A DNA stretch of 64,000 nucleotides, taken from NCBI GenBank assembly GCA_035307765.1, contig DATGHU010000006.1, positions 62,001-126,000 of the forward strand, in the 5' to 3' direction. The notes beneath the pieces are model-generated. The model did not search any database, was not told where the DNA came from, and saw nothing but the letters and a program-made list of their open reading frames with translations. This DNA is from a bacterium. GTDB taxonomy: Bacteria > Sysuimicrobiota > Sysuimicrobiia > Sysuimicrobiales > Segetimicrobiaceae. Position 1 is the stretch's first letter. Each line of letters starts with the position of its first letter. Of the stretch, positions 34,232-41,290 are shown piece by piece. Both the position numbers and the translations under genes were made by a program.

Positions 34232-35315
34232 TCTGTTTCAAGAGGCGGAGCGCCAGCTGGTCGTCTGCAACGCGTGCCGGTATTGTGAGGGGTACTGTGC
34301 GGTTTTTCCGGCGATGGAACTCCGGCAGGCCTTCAAGGACGGCGACATCACCTATTTGGCCAACCTGTGCCACGATTGCCGCGCGTGCTACTACGCGTGC
34401 ATGTACTCGCCGCCCCACGAGTTTGGCGTGAATATCCCGAAGGTGCTCTCGGAGGTGCGGCAGGCCAGCTACCGTCGGTACGGCTGGCCGCCGGCGTTCG
34501 CGCGCCTCGTTCAGAGCGTTCCCGCAACCGTGCTGGTGATCGCCGCGGCGGTGATCGTGGTGCTGGGGGCCGCGGTCCTGCTCGCCGGCCCGGGCCGGTT
34601 GCTGGGCGTGCACCTGGGGCCGGGGGCATTCTATCAGGTCGTCGCGTATTGGGCGATTCTGGTGCCGGGCATCGCCGCGCTCTGCTACTGGCTCGGCGTT
34701 TGGACGGCCGGGGGCGTGTGGTTTTGGCGTGAGATCAGAGGGGGAGCCCCCGAGAGGCTGACGGTCGCCGCGGTGGGCGGAGCGGTGTGGGACGCGCTCA
34801 CCCTGCGCTGGCTCCGTGGCGGCGGACCCGGTTGTCCGTACCCCGGAGAGCGTGCGTCGCGTGGGCGTGGGGTTCTGCACGCGTTTGTCTTCTACGGATT
34901 CCTCGCCGCGATCGCTTCGACGACCCTCGCTGCGATCTACCAGGATGTGTTCGATTTGATGCCCCCATATCCGCTGACGAGCGCTCCGGTCGTGTTCGGT
35001 ACGCTTGGGGGTGTCGCGATCATCGTCGGCGCCGGCGGGATGCTCTTGGTGAAGGTGCGGAGCGACCGTGCTCCGGCCGCGGGCGCGGCACTCGGCATGG
35101 ACTACGTGTTCGTGATCACGCTGGGCCTCGCGTCACTGACGGGCATGCTCACGCTGGCGCTCCGGGCCACCCCCGTGATGGGCTTGATACTCATGATCCA
35201 CCTCGGGATCGTCGCCGCGTTGTTCGTCACCGCGCCGTACGGGAAGTTCGTGCATCTCGTCTATCGGTTTCTCGCGCTAGTGCGCTACCGGCTCGAGCGC
35301 GAGTCAGAGCCATGA
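34218..35315 (+). CDS. tcuB: TcuB-like iron-sulfur/heme membrane electron-transfer protein
   Basis: 365 residues. Two ferredoxin-like cysteine clusters are at the N-terminus ('VCNACRYCEGYCAVFP' and 'NLCHDCRACYYACMYSPPHE'), followed by about six membrane helices from residue 95. Several histidines ('HAFVFYGFLA', 'LMIHLGIVAALF') could ligate heme b. TcuB reoxidises the FADH2 of TcuA by passing electrons to the quinone pool. ATG 34218 overlaps the tcuA end by 14 bases. Last gene of the operon. Confidence 0.83.
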   Translation: MPLTDLFQEAERQLVVCNACRYCEGYCAVFPAMELRQAFKDGDITYLANLCHDCRACYYACMYSPPHEFGVNIPKVLSEVRQASYRRYGWPPAFARLVQSVPATVLVIAAAVIVVLGAAVLLAGPGRLLGVHLGPGAFYQVVAYWAILVPGIAALCYWLGVWTAGGVWFWREIRGGAPERLTVAAVGGAVWDALTLRWLRGGGPGCPYPGERASRGRGVLHAFVFYGFLAAIASTTLAAIYQDVFDLMPPYPLTSAPVVFGTLGGVAIIVGAGGMLLVKVRSDRAPAAGAALGMDYVFVITLGLASLTGMLTLALRATPVMGLILMIHLGIVAALFVTAPYGKFVHLVYRFLALVRYRLERESEP

Positions 35316-35358
35316 TGGGCGTGGGCCACTTGGCGGGCCACAGAACTCCTACTGCCCC

Positions 35359-35500
35359 TCACTTCGTATCGCGCGACAGGGTTATTCCTGCGGCGACCTT
35401 CCGAGATCGGAGTGTCTTGATCGCCATTTCGCCATGTCGATCGCTCTTGGGCACATCCCCGTTCGAGACGTAGACCTTCCCCCCGTTCGGGCGACGATGA
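35359..35500 (-). pseudogene. decayed fragment of the YVTN beta-propeller gene
   Basis: The minus strand reads 'PNGGKVYVSNGDVPKSD' then 'KTLRSRKVAAGITLSRDTK' before a stop. The gene at 1-529 has 'PNGRRVYVSGEDATELSVID' then 'IRTLDLGRSPQGMALSRDTK' at the same places. The DNA is strongly alike over about 140 bases (for example CTTCGTATCGCGCGACAGGG in both) with small deletions that shift the frame. It is a partial, dead copy about 35 kb from its relative. No transposon ends are visible. Confidence 0.7.
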
Positions 35501-35603
35501 CAGCGCTGGCGACACGGGGGGACATTGGGCAGACAATCAAGCGGCGCACTCGGGAGGCGCAGGGTAGGAGCGCGAACCTCTTCGTCAGCTCCGCGTTCGT
35601 TCC

Positions 35604-36170
35604 TTAGCTTTCCGTGAGGGCGCGGCATAGCCGTTTGCGTGCCAGGGCCATTCGTTGCAAGGTCTCCGGCGACTTTGTATTCAGCTTTTGCAATGCGGCG
35701 TCTACGCGCGCCCACGTCAGACGATCTCGTGCGGCAGCGGCTGCGCGTTCCGCCACGTCCAACGATTCGGAATCACTCCAGTGCAAGATTGCCGCGATGC
35801 GGTCGGCTATGGCGTCTTCGAGATGCAGGACGCGGACATTGCCGACAGACGTGGGAATCTCGGCAAAATCATACACAGGTTCTTGGTCGATATACGGCCT
35901 ATCCGCGACGAAGTCCAACGAATAGTTCGCATCCGGGTGAACAAAAATGCGCCCATGCCCTTGAAAGCCAAGTTTGCCCAGGGCAACCCTGATCCTGTGA
36001 CGGTCCATACCTGATGTGACTGCAAAATCAACATCCATAGATGTATATACGTTGGGAACGTGCAACGTGATTGCGCTACCGCCGACGACGACAACCTCTA
36101 TGCCATATGCTCGCAGGTGCGTCGCCACGGCAGCAACCACCTCGACTAGCGGCATCCCGGAAAACCTCAT
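35604..36170 (-). CDS. nucleotidyltransferase-fold protein (DUF6036/AbiEii-like)
   Basis: 188 residues. The nucleotidyltransferase signature is visible as GGS at residues 30-32 ('VVVVGGSAITLHVPNVY') and DxD at 46-48 ('SMDVDFAVTSG'), followed by 'VHPDANYSLDFVADRP' and 'LHLEDAIADRIAAILHWSDS'. Proteins of this kind occur in toxin-antitoxin or abortive-infection pairs, usually with a small winged-helix protein encoded before them, as here. I chose ATG 36170 because it overlaps the upstream stop as ATGA; starts up to 36215 are possible. Whether it acts as toxin or neutraliser is unknown. Confidence 0.7.
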   Translation of the reverse strand: MRFSGMPLVEVVAAVATHLRAYGIEVVVVGGSAITLHVPNVYTSMDVDFAVTSGMDRHRIRVALGKLGFQGHGRIFVHPDANYSLDFVADRPYIDQEPVYDFAEIPTSVGNVRVLHLEDAIADRIAAILHWSDSESLDVAERAAAAARDRLTWARVDAALQKLNTKSPETLQRMALARKRLCRALTES

Positions 36171-36490
36171 AGAGGTTTGCCCATCGCGCGCGGCCGGCGG
36201 CGGATCTTTGACCAACGATTCGCGTAGATGGGCATCTCGCTCAAGCGCAACAGTAGCGCGTACAATTCATCTTTGGCAGGAAAGGTAGGGTTCAATTCCA
36301 CAATCCGTGTGTTGCCCATGCGAGTGCTGACGACGACCCCGGCCTTCTCAAGCGACGCCACTGCACGTTGGATTTCGATTACTCTTCGGTCAAGGACGCG
36401 GGCGATCTCAGAGGCATAGGTGCGTTGGAGGCGGCCTATCGTGACCAGGCAATCTGTCCGGTTTGCCGAACCAAAAAGCTTATCCTTCAT
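36167..36490 (-). CDS. winged helix-turn-helix protein paired with the nucleotidyltransferase
   Basis: 107 residues. 'ASEIARVLDRRVIEIQRAVA', 'SLEKAGVVVSTRMGNTRIVE' is a winged helix-turn-helix of the ArsR/MarR-like type, and 'LNPTFPAKDELYALLLRLSE' is a C-terminal helix. Such proteins precede nucleotidyltransferase genes in type IV-like pairs and probably autoregulate. A -10-like TATAGT ends 7 bases before the ATG and no ribosome site is seen, so the mRNA may be leaderless. The gene is noticeably less GC-rich than its neighbours, which suggests transfer. Confidence 0.65.
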   Translation of the reverse strand: MKDKLFGSANRTDCLVTIGRLQRTYASEIARVLDRRVIEIQRAVASLEKAGVVVSTRMGNTRIVELNPTFPAKDELYALLLRLSEMPIYANRWSKIRRRPRAMGKPL

Positions 36491-36497
36491 AGTTCAC

Positions 36498-36539
36498 ACT
36501 ATAACATAAATGTACTAATCTTACTACAGGTTTGTACTA
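36498..36539 (-). promoter_or_regulatory. promoter and repeat region of the winged-helix/nucleotidyltransferase pair
   Basis: On the minus strand TATAGT (36503-36498) is a -10-like element directly before the ATG at 36490. Three TAGTA repeats lie upstream (TAGTAC at 36539-36534, TAGTAA at 36526-36521, TAGTAC at 36517-36512). AT-rich in a GC-rich region. The repeats could be autoregulatory sites. Confidence 0.45.
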
Positions 36540-37045
36540 GATCGAGACATCTGATACAGAATTGTAGCAATGCCGCAACACTTCATGGCCCGTGCGATGG
36601 CTCCCACCGGCAAATCCCGGGCCGAACTTTGGAATGTTTCTCGTGGATACGCCGTACATTCTCGCTCGGAAGGTGGCCGTCTTTGGCGGTGCGCAGATGA
36701 CGTTGGCAGATCGGCGCAGTGCTGGTTGTGGGGCTCGCGGTCGGGGTGGCGCCGTGCCGATCAACTGGATATCATGCCTCCGGTCTACCCGGCGCGGCGG
36801 CCGCTTGTGGCCAGCGAAATCCGCTCACGAGGGACCTGGCGGAATCCCCGGGCGTTCGCCGCAACATACGCGGTGGACCTTTCTTTGGGGCACCATGATG
36901 GGCACGCTCGCCACAGTCAGGCGAAGCGACAAGAATGAGAATGAGAGTTGGGGCGCAACGTCCACTGAGATTGCCGGAGGAATCTTCTTCTGACCTATGG
37001 TACATTTGATACTATCCTAGTTGTGGCCTTGAGTCGGAGGTTCAG
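36540..37045 (+). other. about 500-base intergenic region, no gene recognised
   Basis: Several open frames cross this stretch but none has family-like sequence or a ribosome site at its start. The last 60 bases are AT-richer and hold the promoter of the aminotransferase gene annotated separately. It may contain remnants brought in with the winged-helix/nucleotidyltransferase pair, but I cannot show that. Confidence 0.35.
36988..37015 (+). promoter_or_regulatory. sigma-70-like promoter for the 37046 aminotransferase
   Basis: TTCTGA (36988-36993) and TACTAT (37010-37015) are 16 bases apart in an AT-rich stretch. Transcription would start near 37022 and give a short leader that contains GGAGG 6 bases before the TTG start. 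Confidence 0.4.
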
Positions 37046-38227
37046 TTGACGATAACCGGAGCGGGCAGCGTCATTTCGCTCATCTCAAAACGGGCGACGG
37101 CCAGTCAGTCTGGCGGTCGTGAGCGTTTGCTCGGCAAAGCGCAGGGCCGACGGGGATTGATCTCGCTGGGACGAGGCGACCCCGACCTGCCGACCCCGAG
37201 CCACATCATCGAAGCGGCGAAGCGGGCGCTCGACGAAGGCGCGACCCACTACACTTCTTGGCAGGGGCGGGATGATCTTCGGGAAGCCATCGCTGCGAAG
37301 TGCCGGCGTGACTACTCCGCCGATGTTTCCGCAGAGCAGGTGATCGTGACCGCCGGGGGCCAGGAAGCTGTCTACGTCACTTTCCAGGCCCTGCTCAACG
37401 ACGGGGATGAGGTCCTGCTCGCGGATCCGCACTACAACTCTTACTCGCGCGCGGTGCGCTTGGCCGGTGGTGTGCCGGTCATGGTGCCATGCGATGAGGC
37501 GCACGTCTTTGCGCTCGACCCGTCGGCCGTCGAAGCACGCATCACGCCGAGAACGAAGATCCTTACGGTGATCAGCCCGAACAATCCCACGGGCGCGGTG
37601 ATCCCGGCTGAGACCATCCGCATTCTCGTCGACCTTGCGCTGCGGCACAATCTCATTGTCGTGGCCGACGATATCTATGAACATTACGTCTTTGGCACGA
37701 CTCCACACGTGAGTATCGCGTCGGCGACGGAACTTGCGGGTCGGACGATCATCATCAATGGGTTCAGCAAGACGTATGCGATGACGGGGTGGCGGCTCGG
37801 CTACCTGGTTCCACCTCGCGCGCTCGTCGACGCGATGCAGGTGATCAAGCACACGATGACGATCTGCGCGCCCGCCGTCTCGCAGGCGGCCGGCGTCGCC
37901 GCGCTCACCGGATCGCAGGACTGCGTTCGAGAGATGCGGGACACCTTCGCCGAGCGCCGGCAGGTACTCCTCGCAGGGTTCGAAAAGCTCGGACTTGGCG
38001 GTGCCTGGTCGCAGGGCGGTCATTTCCTGTTCCCCAACATCACCTCCACGGGGCTGAGCTCGCTTGACTTTTGCGAGCGGATCCTGGAAGAGGCAAACGT
38101 GCTGGTCTTTCCCGGGAGCTCGTTCGGGAACGGAGAAGGGTACGTCCGTGCTTCGTTTCTGCAGCCGATCGAGAAGATCCGTGCCGCGGTTGACCGGATC
38201 AGCCCGGTGGTGAAACGTTTACAGTAA
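37046..38227 (+). CDS. class I/II PLP-dependent aminotransferase
   Basis: 393 residues of the AspC/fold-type I family. Visible: 'ISLGRGDPDLPTPSHIIEAA', 'VTAGGQEAVYVTFQALLNDG', 'SPNNPTGAVIPAETI', the PLP-lysine segment 'NGFSKTYAMTGWRLGYLVPP' and a C-terminal 'GYVRASFLQPIEKIRAA'. The substrate could be aspartate, an aromatic amino acid or another. TTG start 37046 with GGAGG 6 bases upstream. It is monocistronic and convergent with the epimerase-like gene 27 bases downstream. A second, related aminotransferase lies at 39270. Confidence 0.87.
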   Translation: MTITGAGSVISLISKRATASQSGGRERLLGKAQGRRGLISLGRGDPDLPTPSHIIEAAKRALDEGATHYTSWQGRDDLREAIAAKCRRDYSADVSAEQVIVTAGGQEAVYVTFQALLNDGDEVLLADPHYNSYSRAVRLAGGVPVMVPCDEAHVFALDPSAVEARITPRTKILTVISPNNPTGAVIPAETIRILVDLALRHNLIVVADDIYEHYVFGTTPHVSIASATELAGRTIIINGFSKTYAMTGWRLGYLVPPRALVDAMQVIKHTMTICAPAVSQAAGVAALTGSQDCVREMRDTFAERRQVLLAGFEKLGLGGAWSQGGHFLFPNITSTGLSSLDFCERILEEANVLVFPGSSFGNGEGYVRASFLQPIEKIRAAVDRISPVVKRLQ

Positions 38228-38254
38228 GCGGCGGGCGAGGGCGGGCGTCCTGCG

Positions 38255-39232
38255 CTAGTTCCGGTTGAGCATCCGGGCCAACTCCCGGGCGCACTCGGCG
38301 ATCCCTTGCTCCAGGGAATATTGCGGCTCGTAGCCGATCTCCCGCCGCGCTCGGCTAATGTCCAGGGGCGGGTGATGGGGTCGGCCATCCTGGGAAAACG
38401 AGTCTCCGGGCCCGATCTCGATGCGGGCGGTGGGGAGGACGCGTCGAACAACCTCGGCGGCGGCGTTGAGCGAGATCGGATGCCCACCGCCGATGTTATA
38501 AACGCGGCCGCGCTGGGGCTCCGGGGCAAGCGCGGCGCAGATGACCCCGTGGGCGCAGTCCTTGATGTAGACGGGGTCGAAGACCTGGTCGCCTCCGCGT
38601 TCCACGATGCTCGGCACACCCTCCACGGCGTCGAGGATGAGCCGATTCAAGGTGTCGGGGGGTTTGGTCCCCCGCCGAATGGCCCGCTCCGCGCCATAGT
38701 AGCTGGCGAACCGCGTTGCGGCATAGTCCACCCCGAGGTGCTCCGCGTAGATCCGTCCCATGTACTCGCCGGCGAGCTTCATCACGGCGTACGGACGGTG
38801 CGGATCGGGAGGATGATCTTCGGCGATCGGTCGCCATTCCGGGGGACCGTAGACCCCATACGCCCGTGGGTAAATGTTGTGGGTGCTGGCCATGACGACG
38901 CGATCGATGCCCGCGTGGCGGGCGACCTCGAGCACGTTCAACGTCCCGCCCAGATTGACCTGATACGATCCCCACGGATGCGAGTCGAACTGGTCCCCGA
39001 TCGCGGCCGCGAGGTGGATGACCCGCGTGATCTTTTCTCGCCCCGCCAGGGCCAGCATCGCCCCGAGGTCCTGGACATCGACTGGGAAGACGGAAACTCG
39101 CGCCGCGAGCTCCCGCAAGTTGCCCGAGTGCACGACGGCATCGATGCCCACGACGGCGATATGGCGGTCCAGGAGTCCGCGCACGACGTGAGCGCCGATG
39201 CGGCCACAGGCGCCGGTGATGAGGATTTTCAG
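38255..39232 (-). CDS. NAD-dependent epimerase/dehydratase (extended SDR), probable CTG start
   Basis: 325 residues when read from CTG at 39232. Only this start keeps the cofactor motif 'ITGACGRIGAHVVRGLL'. The next standard start (GTG 39184) lies inside that motif and would delete it. The frame upstream has no ATG, GTG or TTG back to the previous gene, and GGGAG lies 10 bases before the CTG. Active-site Tyr-x3-Lys is in 'HRPYAVMKLAGEYM' with 'MASTHNIYPR' before it. UDP-glucose epimerase-like, but substrate unknown. Last gene of a six-gene minus-strand operon. Confidence 0.78.
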   Translation of the reverse strand: MKILITGACGRIGAHVVRGLLDRHIAVVGIDAVVHSGNLRELAARVSVFPVDVQDLGAMLALAGREKITRVIHLAAAIGDQFDSHPWGSYQVNLGGTLNVLEVARHAGIDRVVMASTHNIYPRAYGVYGPPEWRPIAEDHPPDPHRPYAVMKLAGEYMGRIYAEHLGVDYAATRFASYYGAERAIRRGTKPPDTLNRLILDAVEGVPSIVERGGDQVFDPVYIKDCAHGVICAALAPEPQRGRVYNIGGGHPISLNAAAEVVRRVLPTARIEIGPGDSFSQDGRPHHPPLDISRARREIGYEPQYSLEQGIAECARELARMLNRN

Positions 39233-39269
39233 CGGCGGCTTCTCCCTGGGCGCGATGCGCGGGCCCGGT

Positions 39270-40478
39270 TCACACGCGGGGGGCGCTGCTCGGCAGCAAC
39301 GTGCGGATCACCGGTGCCAGCCGGGCCATGCCCTCCTTCAACTTGTCGAGGGGCACGACCAGGCCGTACCGCAGCCAGCCCTCGCCGTGCGGCCCGAACG
39401 CCGTCGCCGGCCACATCGCGACGCGGCCTTCCCGGAGGAAGATCTCGGCCACCTCGCTGGACGTCCGCCCGGTGCGGCGGATATCGACCATCCCCACGAA
39501 CGCCCCGGGCGTCGGCTGCTGCGGGAGCCCCGCGGCCGTCAGGGCCTGGATGAAGTACCCGCGGCGCTCACCATAGGTGCGATACACTTGGGCGTAGTAC
39601 GGCCGCGCGGCGTCCGAGAGCGCGGCCACGGCCCCCCACTGGTTCGGGGTGCCGGCGGCCATGGACATCGCATAGCGGACCTGTTCTAGGATGCCCGCCA
39701 ACCAGCCAGGCGCTGCGATCCAGCCGAGCCGCCAGCCGGTCATGCAGTAGGATTTGGAGAAGCCGCCTAGCGTAATCACTCGATCGGCGGCACCGGGCAG
39801 CGATGCCATACTGATATGCCGATGCCCGTCGTACACGTACCGCTCGAACAACTCATCGGGAATCATGAGGATGTTCCTTCGGTGCGCAAGGTCCAGGAGC
39901 GCCTGAAGCGTCTCGCGACGGTAGACCGCCGCCGAGGGGTTGCCGGGGTTGGCGAAGATGAAGCCTTTTGTCCGAGGAGTGATCCGCGCCTCCACCTCGG
40001 CGGGATCCGGCTCCCACAACGCGTCACCGGATGTGGGGACGAGCACCGGCACCCCCCGCGCCGCAAGGATGGACCCGACGTGGCCGCTGTAGTACGGGTC
40101 CGTCGTCAGGACCTCATCTCCCGGCTCGAGCAGCGTTTGAAACACGGCCGTCGCCGCTTCCGCACTGCCGTTTGTCACGATGAGCTGAGTCCGCGGATCC
40201 ACCGTGACGCGGTTTTCGGTCGCGAGCTTGCGGCCGAGGGCCTCGAGCAGTTCGGGGAGCCCTCGATAGACGTAGTGGGTCTTTCCCGTCCGCAGCGCTT
40301 CGACCGCCGCCTCGACCGCGGCCGGGGCCGCGGTGAGGTCTGGGTCGCCCGAGTTGAGGCTGATCAGGTCTTTGAGCTCGGAGGCGAGCTTCAAATAGCG
40401 GGGCCGGTCAAAGCCGCCCGAGTCTCGGGCCTTGAAGTCTTGCCGAAACGTGGGGACGAACCTCTGCGTGAAATCCAT
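39270..40478 (-). CDS. class I/II PLP-dependent aminotransferase
   Basis: 402 residues, fold-type I. 'LISLNSGDPDLTAAPAAVEA', 'VTNGSAEAATAVFQTLLEPG', 'NPGNPSAAVYRRETLQ' and the PLP lysine in 'LGGFSKSYCMTGWRLGWIAA'. ATG 40478 has GGAGGATGCG upstream; the longer lead to 40514 is unlikely. Related to the 37046 product but clearly diverged. It lies 77 bases after the PIG-L gene and 37 before the epimerase start, inside the HyuA/HyuB operon. Confidence 0.86.
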   Translation of the reverse strand: MDFTQRFVPTFRQDFKARDSGGFDRPRYLKLASELKDLISLNSGDPDLTAAPAAVEAAVEALRTGKTHYVYRGLPELLEALGRKLATENRVTVDPRTQLIVTNGSAEAATAVFQTLLEPGDEVLTTDPYYSGHVGSILAARGVPVLVPTSGDALWEPDPAEVEARITPRTKGFIFANPGNPSAAVYRRETLQALLDLAHRRNILMIPDELFERYVYDGHRHISMASLPGAADRVITLGGFSKSYCMTGWRLGWIAAPGWLAGILEQVRYAMSMAAGTPNQWGAVAALSDAARPYYAQVYRTYGERRGYFIQALTAAGLPQQPTPGAFVGMVDIRRTGRTSSEVAEIFLREGRVAMWPATAFGPHGEGWLRYGLVVPLDKLKEGMARLAPVIRTLLPSSAPRV

Positions 40479-40555
40479 CGCATCCTCCCTTGCGTGGTGA
40501 GAAACATGTGCCACCGCCTCGTGAGCTGCGGTGCCAACCCGGACCGGAGGTCCGC

Positions 40556-41290
40556 TTACGGAAAGATCCGGCCGGCCCAGGGCGAAAGCCGCTGGAACGC
40601 TTCCGCGAACCGGATCGCGGGGTTGCCGGCGACATACGCCGCCTGCGTCCCGCGTTGGACGGAGCGGGTTCGATAGCGCTCCACGTGATAGGGTTGGGCC
40701 TTGAACTCTGCGGTCGCCCGCATCTTTTGGTCCATGACGTCGGTGATGTCGATGAAGTGGTCGGGGACGAACCCGGTGGCCTCGGTGAGCGGCTGGGTCG
40801 GCTCGCAGGCGAAGATCTGGGTGGGGGGGAGAATCGGGAGGTCGGGCTCGACGCCGGCGAGGCCCGTATAATACGCAGCTTCCAGCGTCGCGGCATAGGC
40901 GCGAGTGTGATCGGGATTATAGGGCTCGACGGCCGGATGGGTGATGATCACCCGCGGCCTGAACGTCCGGATCTCTCTGACGAGCCGCATCAAACGGTCG
41001 TGGTCGAACATCATGGGCTGGTCGCGGTAGTCGTAGAACGTGATCTCGATCCCGAGGATTTCCGCGGCGCGTCTGGCCTCCTGCCGCCGCACCTCCGCGA
41101 CCTCTTCCTCGGTCGTTCGCCCCTGGCGCGCCTTCCAGAATTCGTTCGACTCCCCGCGAGCGCCGGGGCTGAGGATGACCACACGGACCGCGGCCCCAAT
41201 CGCGGCGTACCTCGCGAGCGTTCCCCCCGCCCGCACGCAAAAATCTGCGGCGTGCGCACTGACGCACAGGATTCGATCAGCCTCTGGCAT
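40556..41290 (-). CDS. PIG-L/LmbE-family deacetylase
   Basis: 244 residues. Zinc-binding first motif 'LCVSAHAADFCVRAGGTLAR' (AHxxD with 'GGTLA') and second motif 'IITHPAVEPYNPDHTRAYA'. The family removes acetyl groups from N-acetylglucosamine-type substrates (GlcNAc-PI, mycothiol, bacillithiol and antibiotic precursors). The usual first motif is AHPDD; here the middle two residues are Ala. ATG 41290 has AGGAGGAGC upstream and overlaps the HyuB end by 14 bases. A deacetylase among aminotransferases and epimerases points to an amino-sugar-like substrate (inference). Confidence 0.82.
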   Translation of the reverse strand: MPEADRILCVSAHAADFCVRAGGTLARYAAIGAAVRVVILSPGARGESNEFWKARQGRTTEEEVAEVRRQEARRAAEILGIEITFYDYRDQPMMFDHDRLMRLVREIRTFRPRVIITHPAVEPYNPDHTRAYAATLEAAYYTGLAGVEPDLPILPPTQIFACEPTQPLTEATGFVPDHFIDITDVMDQKMRATAEFKAQPYHVERYRTRSVQRGTQAAYVAGNPAIRFAEAFQRLSPWAGRIFP

